From contig NC_090245.1 of assembly GCF_037325665.1 (NCBI RefSeq), forward strand, positions 45,764,961 to 45,828,960: DNA of 64,000 bases, written 5' to 3'. Under the pieces are notes generated by a model that did no database searches, was not told the DNA's origin, and saw nothing but the letters and a program-made list of their open reading frames with translations. This DNA is from Littorina saxatilis. Taxonomy: Eukaryota > Mollusca > Gastropoda > Littorinimorpha > Littorinidae. The position numbers and the translations under genes are program-made. Shown in pieces: positions 54,513 to 64,000 of this stretch; position 1 is the first letter of the stretch; every line of letters begins with the position of its first letter.

Positions 54513-56231
54513 TTTACCCTATTTGTATAAAATATAATTAAAGATTATCAAGATAAGTGTTGAAGCTATCACTTGTTCGCCATGTTTTGCTATCTGAATG
54601 TGTATTGATTATAATTTCAAGAACGTGTCCATAAGCAATCTGCTTGTTAACGTTCTTAATGTTGTTATTGTTTGAAACGTGTGTATGAGAATTTGAATAA
54701 ACACGCTTAAACCAAAAGGCTTGCTCATCACTAGACAGTTTGGAACTGCATTTAGTGCACTAGAAGAATTGTCAGAAGAGGGGTACACTCACCCACCAGA
54801 GTGATTGTCTTTGTTCAGACACGATCGGGTGGATTTAGGGTGACATTTTGTAGAGCAGGGTAGCCTACTGCTGCTCGCTTGCACTTGCATTTAGCGGTGT
54901 TACATTGGGTCTTCGTTGCACACTACGGGCACACTTGCTTTTTTGCAATGCAATATGATTTGGCCACCGATTCTCTGCAGTTTGAAGTGCCTCAGACACC
55001 AAGACTTAAACCCAGCGCCATTCCAACACTTCTCGCCCTTATCCAACGGCAAGGCTGATATAGCCTGTGTGTACTTGTCTTGTGTTATCGTAAACGAGTC
55101 TCTTTTTGTTGAATCAAGGCTATCAATGTGAAGCCTTAACAATTTGTAGAACTCTTCTTTTTGTTCCATTGTCAACAATCTTTAGCAAATAGCAAAATAG
55201 CTGGCTATAAGAATGTTGAAGGTCTGTGGAATACTGTTTTCGGAAGTCAAACTAACAGAGATATTTCACGAATTGTGTTCACTCTGAAGGAAAAAAAAGT
55301 TGTGATTGCTGTCTTCGTCTGGTCAGTGAAGGCAGTTGTAGTAGCTAGTGGGTGAACAATATTTGCTGACATTCTCAATACATTTCCCACAAATGCACGT
55401 GCTCTGTAAACAACGTTAAAAATGAGTTCATTCCGGTAAGATAGAACTGTGTTCATAATTGACAAAATCACCTACATTGCACACACACACACACAAACGT
55501 TTTATTCCGATCGTCGTTTCTACCGGTAGAAACTCCGATCGTCGTCTCTACTGGTAGAAACGTCGTTTCTACCGGTAGAAACGAGGATCGAAACGAGGAT
55601 CGTCGTTTCTACCGGTAGAAACGACAATCCTCGTCTCTACCGGTAGAAACGACGTTTCTACCAGATCTTCGTCTCTACCGTGAAATATACAATTCTAAAT
55701 GACGACTGTCCTAAATATTTGCAATCACATTTCAAACATGCCACAAAAAGATATGGGTCCCAAAAAATCATCCCTCCTATACCTCGCATAGACCTCTACA
55801 AATCGAGCTTAGCCTTCTCGGGAGCTTTTCTCTGGAACTCCTTCCCCCAACAGATAAGAAATGCAACTTCAGTGAAAATGTTTTAAGAGACAGTCACGTT
55901 CACACATCATTCGTGAATGAAATGTCTTGTTCGATTGTTATTTTGTTGAACATTTTGTACTAGTGTTAACGGATGTGTAGCTGATTTGAGCAACTTAATT
56001 CTCAAAATGAAAGGTTTAACTATGTCAATGTAATTTTGTAATTTTTGAGTTCTCCGTATATAATTCCTTAAATGCACATTGTGTTGCAATCCATACAATG
56101 TATTTCTGTATCTTATATGATTGAATTTTTATTTGTTATGTCCGTCTGTCTTTATGTGTTGTATAAAGGACAGGTTGGAAGAATAGGCTTTGCCTAAAAC
56201 CTTTATCCTTTTGTAATAAAGTTCTGAGTCT

Positions 56232-56232
56232 G

Positions 56233-56310
<78 letters not shown>

Positions 56311-56330
56311 CCCCTCTCTCTCTGTTTTTC
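56232..56330. repeat. (CT)n array at the LINE 3' end
   Basis: Begins directly at the TGAGTC repeat that ends the LINE, suggesting expansion from the element's tail. Confidence 0.9.
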
Positions 56331-56515
56331 TCATATTTTTGGAGAAAAAAATGGTATTCCCCCCCCCGACCCCTTCCATGGCAAAGAGGCTATAATTATA
56401 GCCTCAACTCAGTTAAAATTATTTTTTTCTTGTATATATCGCATGTTTGTATTCTCTCCCTTTCTCTCAAAGCTGAAGCGAGTTCAGTCAAAATGTGTGA
56501 ACTGAACGGAAAGGC

Positions 56516-56877
56516 ACCCCCCGCGGGTTAGGAGGAAGAATTTACCCGATGCTCCCCAGCATGTCGTAAGAGGCGACTAACGGATTCTGTTTCTCTTTTT
56601 ACCCTTGTTAAGTATTTCTTGTATAGAATATAGTCAATTTTTGTAAAGATTTTAGTCAAGCAGTATGTAAGAAATGTTAAGTCCTTTGTACTGGAAACTT
56701 GTATTCTCCCAGTAAGGTAATACATTGTACTACGTTGCAAGCCCCTGGAGCAAATGTTTGATTAGTGCTTTTGTGAACAAGAAACAATTGACAAGTGGCT
56801 CTATCCAATCTCCCCCCTTTCCCCGTCGCGATATAACCTTCGTGGTTGAAAACGACGTTAAACACCAAATAAAGAAA
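56516..56877 (+). mobile_element. SINE-C copy 3
   Basis: Full-length SINE-C. Flanking GAACGGAAAGGC (56504-56515) and GAACGAAAAGGC (56878-56889) form a 12-bp duplication with one mismatch. Confidence 0.88.
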
Positions 56878-56897
56878 GAACGAAAAGGCTGAGTCTT

Positions 56898-57595
56898 TTT
56901 TACATTAAGTTTTCACTAAATGTTTTAACATAGAAGGGGAATCGACACGAGGGTGGTGGTGTATGTGTGTGTGTGTATGTATGTATGTTTGTGTGTGTGT
57001 ATACATCGATTCCGAGAAAACTGCTCGACCGATCTTCGTGAAACTTCACATGAGAGTTCCTGGGTATAATCTCCCCTGACTGTTTTTCTTTTTTTCGATA
57101 TATGTCTTTGATGACGTCATATCCGTTTTTTGTGAAAGTTGAGGCCGCATTGCCACGAACTCATTTTTCAATCAAATTGATCGAAATTCTGGTCAAGCAA
57201 TCTCCGACAAAGTCCGGACTTTGGGATTGATTTTCAGCTCGGCAGCGTAAAAAAATATCTAGTTTGTTAGCTCATTAAAGTGGTCAGTAATCGAATTTTT
57301 ACTGACAGATTTAAAAATGATTGCATCGTATTCCTCAATTTCTCCTGAATTCAAAAATATATACATATGATATGTTTACTCTAAAAATGTGCTCAGAATT
57401 ACAGAAAATAGGTAAGTACTGCGTTCGCACGCTCCGCGGAGACGAGCGTGACCCGTCTGGGTCTTTTGGTGTGGTTAGTCGAGACTATCTTAAAGAGCCT
57501 CGTAGTTTCGGCGATGACTGATTTTTGGTGTTAATCTGTTACTTTGATGCTGACAGCTTGACGAAATGTTTTTATATCGCTTCACGCGACTTGTT
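56898..57595 (+). mobile_element. hairpin-ended repeat H1, copy 4 (diverged)
   Basis: Recognisable hairpin end, microsatellite, GATGACGTCATATCC block and CACGCGACTTGTT terminus, but the central part differs from other copies. It may be an older copy or a subfamily. Confidence 0.65.
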
Positions 57596-58830
57596 TTACC
57601 TCTTACACCTAACAAAAGAAGATGACAATTAAGCCTTAAAAAGAGCACAGGACAATTTTTTTTGCGATTTAATATGCCTTTGAAGTTTCGTGAACAGTTA
57701 TAAATAATAAAAAAAATTGACATTAATTGGAGAAAAGTGTCTTGGCCTTTATAAAACACGTTAAATGGTGCTGGAAAACTGTGGTTCATATCTGTGCCAA
57801 CTTCTGCTGTAATTTCTTTGAAGCTTTGTCTGTAATTTTCAACGGCAAGAGGCCCTTTAATTTCATCCCACCGAAACGTGAGAAATTCTTTGTTATAACG
57901 GGATATAGTTGTTCGAGTTATTGTCAAATCAACGTGAGTGATTTTAAACAGAGGCTACCAAAGACACCACTTTAAAACAATTTTTGGCCGATCTGACGGC
58001 AAGAGACATTTTATGTGCTGTACTTCAGACGATCTTGCAACAATATACTCGATAATGCTCTGTAATTATGCGAATCAATTACATAAATGTGAATAAGTAC
58101 TCTGCATAAGAGAACGGCCTTCTGGCAGCGAAAACCCTTGGTTGTGCGTCAGAGCTCCGATTCAGTTCATCGTCATATTTCTTTCAGTGCTGGCGGGTAT
58201 ACATACGTCTAGCAGACGAAACTTCTTGGGTTCTGGAATTCAATTTGAATTTGGAGATTGTAACACCAGTATTGGCCATCTCTTTAGTAGTAGAAACATG
58301 TTGGCTTTGAATTTCGCAAGAACATCAGAGTAATTAGACTAATGTAATATGGCTTGACATTTCCGACAGTATTATTTTTTACTTAGAACGTTGTGGTTTA
58401 ACCTTTCTGGATTATTTTATTCTGTCGATGCATCGTTATTAGCGAGCTGTGTGTGGGCGGAAGTGTGTGTGTGTGTGTGGGGGGGCGGGGTAGGGGGAAG
58501 GGAGTAAGTGCGTGTGTCCGCAGTACTTTGTGTGTTCGTCAGGTAATTCACATTTAAAGATATTCACTTTCAAAAATAAATCTACCAGAAATCCGAACAT
58601 TTGCCTGGCCATGTACGACGTTATACGTAACTGTATTTATGACTAATACGGGGTAACCCTTCATTTTCTAAAAAGCGTGTGCTCTCAGCTTCTATGTTTC
58701 CGACATGCGTAATTAAAAGCTTGCGAAGAGATGTTGCCAATGACTTTTCAAAAACGCACAATGAAATGTAAAGTTCGTTAAAAAAACAAACATTTTTAAA
58801 ACACATGAGTTGCTTTCTCCTGCTCCTTTT
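57596..58830. other. intergenic, nothing recognised
   Basis: ORFs of up to about 145 codons on both strands have no recognisable domain and no convincing splice context. A short TG/G-rich tract is at 58460-58500. Confidence 0.4.
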
Positions 58831-58930
58831 TACATTTAGTCATTTTTACATTTAGTCAAGTTTTGACTAAATGTTAGTCAAGTTTTGACTAAATGTTTTA
58901 ACGTAGAGGGGGAATCGAGACGAGGGTCGT

Positions 58931-58980
<50 letters not shown>

Positions 58981-59683
58981 GATTCAGACTAAACTACTTG
59001 GCCGATCTTTATGAAATTTGACATGAGAGTTCCTGGGTATGATATCCCCGGACGTTTTTTTCTTTTTTCCGATAAATACCTTTGATGACGTCATATCCGG
59101 CTTTTTGTAAAAGTTGAGGCGGCACTGTCACACCCTCATTTTTCAATTAAATTGTTTAAAATTTTGGCAAAGCAATCTTCGACGAAGGCCGGGGTTTGGT
59201 ATTGCATTTCAGCTTGGTGGCTTAAAAACTAATGAGTGAGTTTGGTCATTAAAAATTGGAAACTTCTAATTAAAATTATTTTTTTATTAAACGATCCAAA
59301 AACAATTTCATCTTATTCTTCGTCATTTTCTGATTCCAAAAACATATACATATGTTATATTTGGATTAAAAACAAGCTCTGAAAATTAAAAATATACAAA
59401 TTATGATCAAAATTAAATTTCCGAAATCGATTTAAAAACAAATTCATCTTATTCCTTGTTGGTTCCTGGTTCCAAAAACATCTAGATATGATATGTTTGG
59501 ATTAAAAATACGCTCAGAAAGTTAAAACGAAGAGAGGTACAGTAAAGCACAGCGCAATCGCTACCGCGCCAAACAGGCTCGTCACTTTCACTGCCTTTTG
59601 CACTAGCGGCGGACTACGTTCAGTTTCATTCTGTGAGTTCCACAGCTTGACTAAATGTAGTAATTTCGCCTTACGCGACTTGT
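58831..59683 (+). mobile_element. hairpin-ended repeat H1, copy 5
   Basis: Full-length H1 with the terminal hairpin partly duplicated in tandem (58831-58900). Contains a (GT)n run at about 58931-58976. Confidence 0.8.
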
Positions 59684-59718
59684 TTTTCTTCAGGCGGTTT
59701 GCTGAAAGTTGTAGAAAG

Positions 59719-60589
59719 CAGGGCTCCCCGTGGACGCCCCTCCTCGAAGGTCCCGGGACCTCCACTTTCAATTTTTAGAGGGTCCATGGACCCCCGCTGC
59801 AGAATTTTAGAGGGTTCCAAGGGTCCAAAAGCCCAAACTTTCCGGTGTACTTATAAAACATCGTGGTCACGCATAGTGGACTGGGTGGCCGAGTGGTAAC
59901 GCACTTGCGCTCGGAAGCGAGAGGTTGCGAGTTCGACCCTGGGTCAGGGCGTTAGCAATTTTCTCCCCCCCTTTCCTAACCTAGGTGGTGGGTTCAAGTG
60001 CTAGTCTTTCGGATGAGACGAAAAACCGAGGTCCCTTCGTGTACACTACATTGGGGTGTGCACGTTAAAGATCCCACGATTGACAAAAGGGTCTTTCCTG
60101 GCAAAATTGTATAGGCATAGATAAAAATGTCCACCAAAATACCCGTGTGACTTGGAATAATAGGCCGTGAAAAGTAGGATATGCGCCGAAATGGCTGCGA
60201 TTTGCTGGCCGATGTGAATGCGTGATGTATTGTGTAAAAAAAATTCCATCTCACACGGCATAAATAAATCCCTGCGCCTTGAATATGTGCGCGATATAAA
60301 TTGAATAAAAATTAAAAAATTTAATAAATCCCTGCGCTTAGAACTGTACCCACGGAATACGCGCGATATAAGCCTCATATTGATTGATAGTGTGCTGAGT
60401 ACAATAGCTGACAATTGCAGTCTGAACAGTATCTACGGTTCGCACGATAAAGGAAATTCAGTGCTTTCCAGGACCCGCTCTTTTAAAGTTTAGTGCGTCC
60501 CGGGACCCCCTCCATATATTTCTAGTACGTGTTTTCGGCTTTTAGTGCGTATACTGAGGACGCAAGGACGCGCACTATGGGGAGCCCTG
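59719..60589. mobile_element. hAT-like element interrupted by SINE-A copy 2
   Basis: Inverted ends CAGGGCTCCCC with a 5-bp duplication GAAAG (59714-59718, 60590-60594). The interior carries GTCCCGGGACC-type blocks. SINE-A occupies about 59876-60388. Confidence 0.75.
59876..60388 (+). mobile_element. SINE-A copy 2
   Basis: Near-identical tRNA-like head to the copy at 5223 (TGGCCGAGTGG, GAGTTCGACCC). The 3' end has a partial duplication of the CCCTGCGC/GCGCGATATAA segment. A short ATAGTG repeat flanks it. Confidence 0.8.
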
Positions 60590-60594
60590 GAAAG

Positions 60595-61190
60595 TATCTT
60601 ATAATGAAGTCTTTCTGGCTTACCTTGTCAACGTTCAATTACACTTTTTGCAGCGTTGCCCCCTTTTAGCCATGTATCCTGTACCTTCCATTAAAGTAAT
60701 TGCTGTGTATTTAAATCACCCACACTGACCTTTTGTTCGTGAGACCGACGTTGCATTACAAGACATCCGTTTTGAACAGAAGAATAACATGTCCTGCGTC
60801 ATGATGAAAATGTCATTAATGTCTGCAATTACACGGAGTGCTTTCGACGTTTTTCTACCCCACTTTCTGTGGAGCTGTTTTGTTCGGTGTCCATTCACTA
60901 CGTGCAAGTCTTTCTTTGAAGGCGTTGTGTGAAAGACAGGGAACATATAATAATTATCCGATAAAAACCGTTCCAGTGTCTTAAACATTGGCTACGACTA
61001 TCGATTATTTTGTTCGGACAATCACAGTAATTCTTGTGAGTTGTTTTTTCTCTGCCCATTTTGGCCCGTGTGTGCCTGAAATATTTTATTTTATTTTGAA
61101 CTCATTTCTTTTCTTTTATACTCATTTCTTTGTCGTTATCCCTTTTTTCTGTTCTTTTCTTCCTTTTTTTGTCCTTTTTCTGTTCTTTTT
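60595..61190. other. intergenic, nothing recognised
   Basis: A 90-codon minus-strand frame (60988-60716) has reasonable composition but no recognised domain or splice partners. A T-rich tract precedes the next H1 copy. Confidence 0.35.
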
Positions 61191-62052
61191 ACATTTAGTC
61201 AAGTTTTGACTAAATGTTTTAACATAGAGGGGGGAATCGAGACGAGGGTCGTGGTGTATGTGTGTGTGTCTGTCTGTCTGTGTGTGTGTGTGTGTGTGTA
61301 GAGCGATTCAGACTAAACTACTGGACCGATCTTTATGAAATTTGACATGAGAGTTCCTGGGTATGATATCCTCAGACGTTTTTTTCATTCTTTTGATAAA
61401 TGTCTTTGATGACGTCATATCCGGCTTTTCGTGAAAGTTGAGGCGGCACTGTCACGCTCTCATTTTTCAACCAAATTGGTTGAAATTTTGGTCAAGTAAT
61501 CTCCGACGAAGCCCGGACTTCGGTATTGCATTTCAGCTTGGTGGCTTAAAAATTAATTAATGACTTTGGTCATTAAAAATCTGAAAATTGTAAAAAAAAA
61601 AAATTTTTTATAAAACGATCCAAATTTACGTTCATCTTATTCTCCATCATTTTCTGATTCCAAAAACATATAAATATGTTATATTTGGATTAAAAACAAG
61701 CTCTGAAAATTAAAAATATAAAAATTATGATCAAAATTAAATTTTCGAAATCAATTTAAAAACACTTTCATCTTATTCCTTGTCAGTTCCTGATTCCAAA
61801 AACATATAGATATGATATGTTTGGATTGAAAACACGCTCAGAATGTAAAAACGAAGAGAGGTACAGAAAAGCGTGCTATCCTTCTCAGCGCAACTACTAC
61901 CCCGCTCTTCTTGTCAATTTCACTGCCTTTGCCATGAGCGGTGGACTGACGATGCTACGAGTATACGGTCTTGCTGCGTTGCATTGCGTTCAGTTTCATT
62001 CTGTGAGTTCGACAGCTACTTGACTAAATGTTGTATTTTCGCCAAACGAGTC
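61191..62052 (+). mobile_element. hairpin-ended repeat H1, copy 6
   Basis: Full-length plus-strand copy. It faces the minus-strand copy that follows, making an imperfect inverted repeat over 1.6 kb. Confidence 0.8.
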
Positions 62053-62189
62053 TTCTTGTTCTTCTTTCACACCATCAAAGGTGCAAAACGCGACCTAAAA
62101 CGAGAGTTTTAGTTTTGAAATTGACACACATTGTTTGAAATATTTAGATATAAAAAGCGAAATACTGCCAATTTTGCTGTTCATTTTGA

Positions 62190-62869
62190 AAGAGACAGAA
62201 TGAAACTGAACGCATTGCATTTTTTCCGCAAGACCGTACATCGTCTGTCCACCGCTCGTGGCAAAGGTAGTGAAATTAACAATCCAGAAAAGCACGGTAG
62301 CGGTTGCGCTGAGGAGGATAGCACGCTTTTCTGTATCTCTATTCTTTTTAACTCTCTGAACGTGTTTTTAATCCAAACATATCATATCTATATGTTTTTG
62401 GAATCAGGAACGGACAAGGAATAAGATGAAATTGTTTTTAAATCGATTTCGGAAATTTAATTTTAATCATAATTTTTATATTTTTAATTTTCAGAGCTTG
62501 TTTTTAATCCGAATATAACATATTTATATGTTTTTGGAATCAGAAAATGATGAAGAATACGATAAACGTAATTTTGGATCGTTTTATAAAAAAAATTTAA
62601 TTACAATTTTCAGATTTTTAATGACCAAAGTCATTAATTAATTTTTAAGCCTCCAAGCTGAAATGCAATACTAAAGTCTGGCCTTCGTCGAAGATTGTTT
62701 GGCCAAAATTTCAATCAATTTTATTGAAAAATGAGGGTGTGACAGTGCCGCCTCAACTTTTACAAAAAGCCGGATATGACGTCATCAAAGGTATTTATCG
62801 GAAAAAAGAAAAAAACGTCCGGGGATATCATACCCAGGAACTCTCATGTCAAATTGCATAAAGATCGGC
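62190..62869 (-). mobile_element. hairpin-ended repeat H1, copy 7, cut by a LINE
   Basis: Minus-strand H1 that stops abruptly at AAAGATCGG, where other copies continue with TCCAGT. The sequence after 62869 belongs to the LINE. Confidence 0.75.
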
Positions 62870-62916
62870 CCTACTCCGGTGTCGCAGTCAAACTATCGAC
62901 GCATAAACTTTATTTT

Positions 62917-64000
62917 ATGAATATCAGAAATGTTAATTCATGTCTAGTTCTTTTGTTGTACGGGTCAAGAGGCTTGTCGCTAGCCCTCTTATTGTTCTTG
63001 ATATTTAACGATGCCAGTTTTTCACACCATTTGAGTCGTCGAAGTCGATGTTGTAATAACGGTTTGAAAAATAAGACGAACATTTCTAATGTCCTCGTCA
63101 GTACATTGATGTTTGTGAACATGCTTTTCTGTTTCATATGTTTGTGTTTGTTGCTGCTTTGTGGGGATGTGGAACCAAACCCCGGACCAGTTCTTGATAG
63201 AGAACAAGGCATATCTATTGTTCATATTAATGTGCGAAGCCTTAAGAACAAAATATTTCATTTGCAGGCCGAATTAGGACGTTTCGATATTATTACTGTA
63301 TCAGAAACGTGGTTGTCCACAGATGTTGATAATGAAGATATTAATCTGAATGGTTTTCATCCACCAATAAGATGCGATAGGCCTGGTGATGCTCATGGGG
63401 GTGTGGCGGTGTATGTGAAGAGTGATTTGATATGCAAACCCAGATACGATTTGAGCATACCTTCTCTAGAGGCGGTATGGGTGGAAACCAAAATCGACCA
63501 GGAGACCCTTCTGGTTGGTACTTTTTATAGACCACCAGATGCTAATGTAAATTACTGGGACTTGATTGATGAATCAATTCAGTCAGCATCAAGGACACCA
63601 CAGAAATTGATAATACTTGGCGATTTTAATGCTGATTGTATGAACAACCCTCCGCCTCACCTTCAACGATTATTAAATGTTAATAGTTTGTTTCAAATCG
63701 TGACAGAACCAACACGAATTACAGAACATTCATCCACTCTTATTGACTTGATATTAACCCCATGTCCAGACATGATAGATGCAGTTGATATTTTCCCTCC
63801 AGTTTGCAGTGACCATTCTTGCCCGTATGTTAAAATAAAGAAAACAGTTAATTTAAAACGTTCATTCAAGCGCACCATTTATAATTATTCAAAACTCAAT
63901 ATTGGGAAATTTGTTGATGATTTGCTAAATCTAGATTGGCCTGAGGTTGTTAACTTAGAACCACTGGATGCAGCAGTCGAATCATTTACGGATATACTAA
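62917..64000 (+). CDS. LINE ORF, 2A-like motif plus APE-type endonuclease, runs off the window
   Basis: An uninterrupted frame of 361 codons is open at the window edge. From the ATG at 62917 there are two hydrophobic segments, then GDVEPNPGP at 63163-63189 (D at residue 84), a full match to the 2A consensus D(V/I)ExNPGP. An alternative ATG at 63109 gives a signal-peptide-like leader ending in the 2A motif. After it comes an endonuclease/exonuclease/phosphatase domain with the order expected of APE-type LINEs: HINVRSLKNK, SETWL, GTFYRPPD, LGDFNAD, SDHSCP. The reverse transcriptase would lie beyond 64000. 2A motifs are known at the N-terminus of some CR1/L2-group LINEs, where they separate an N-terminal peptide co-translationally. 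No stop or frameshift is seen, so the copy may be young. Confidence 0.88.
   Translation, partial: MNIRNVNSCLVLLLYGSRGLSLALLLFLIFNDASFSHHLSRRSRCCNNGLKNKTNISNVLVSTLMFVNMLFCFICLCLLLLCGDVEPNPGPVLDREQGISIVHINVRSLKNKIFHLQAELGRFDIITVSETWLSTDVDNEDINLNGFHPPIRCDRPGDAHGGVAVYVKSDLICKPRYDLSIPSLEAVWVETKIDQETLLVGTFYRPPDANVNYWDLIDESIQSASRTPQKLIILGDFNADCMNNPPPHLQRLLNVNSLFQIVTEPTRITEHSSTLIDLILTPCPDMIDAVDIFPPVCSDHSCPYVKIKKTVNLKRSFKRTIYNYSKLNIGKFVDDLLNLDWPEVVNLEPLDAAVESFTDIL

Noticed and set aside
57490-57927. 145-codon minus-strand ORF
   Set aside because: Overlaps the end of an H1 copy and shows no recognisable domain.
60716-60988. 90-codon minus-strand ORF
   Set aside because: Composition is protein-like, but there is no homologue I can name and no neighbouring exon; left as unexplained.

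Overview
This is a stretch of animal nuclear DNA. It has spliced genes with small exons and GT-AG introns, long introns full of (CA)n, (CT)n and (GTT)n microsatellites, and dense short interspersed repeats. Gene content (USB1, a C2H2 zinc-finger gene, NDUFB9, FANCA) and the repeat types (SINEs ending in a GATATAACCTTCGTGGTTGA-type 3' domain with AAAG tails, and hairpin-ended repeats carrying a TG microsatellite) suggest a mollusc, probably a gastropod. That assignment is inference from remembered repeat motifs, not from a search.

Layout. 1-4.1 kb is repeat-rich intergenic DNA. 4112-8719 (+) is a complete seven-exon USB1 gene (U6 snRNA 3'-end phosphodiesterase). 11102-14315 (+) is a four-exon gene for a nine-finger C2H2 protein with an AT-hook. 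15763-20382 (-) is a four-exon NDUFB9 gene (complex I LYR-family subunit), tail-to-tail with the zinc-finger gene. About 20.55-48.81 kb (+) is a FANCA gene in at least 38 exons; all exon phases agree and only the first coding exon is uncertain. NDUFB9 and FANCA are head-to-head around a roughly 170-bp region with ETS-, CCAAT- and E2F-like motifs. From 48.8 kb to the end there is no host gene I can recognise. That part holds microsatellites, an old LINE 3' end split by nested DNA elements (50.8-56.2 kb), more SINEs and hairpin-ended repeats, and at the right edge the 5' part of a LINE whose open reading frame carries a 2A-type motif followed by an APE-type endonuclease and runs off the window.

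Mobile elements recur as families. They are: three SINE families, most copies with 11-13 bp target-site duplications; a family of roughly 850-bp hairpin-ended repeats (seven copies); a second hairpin-ended family with two nearly identical copies in FANCA introns; TA-flanked pogo/Tc1-like MITEs sharing a CAGTGGAACC-type end (three interior types, about 17 copies); hAT-like MITEs; and several unclassified TIR elements. Several sit inside one another, giving a readable order of insertion. The four host genes share no obvious pathway (RNA processing, transcription, respiration, interstrand-crosslink repair). Gene models were built by eye from splice sites, codon phase and remembered homologues.
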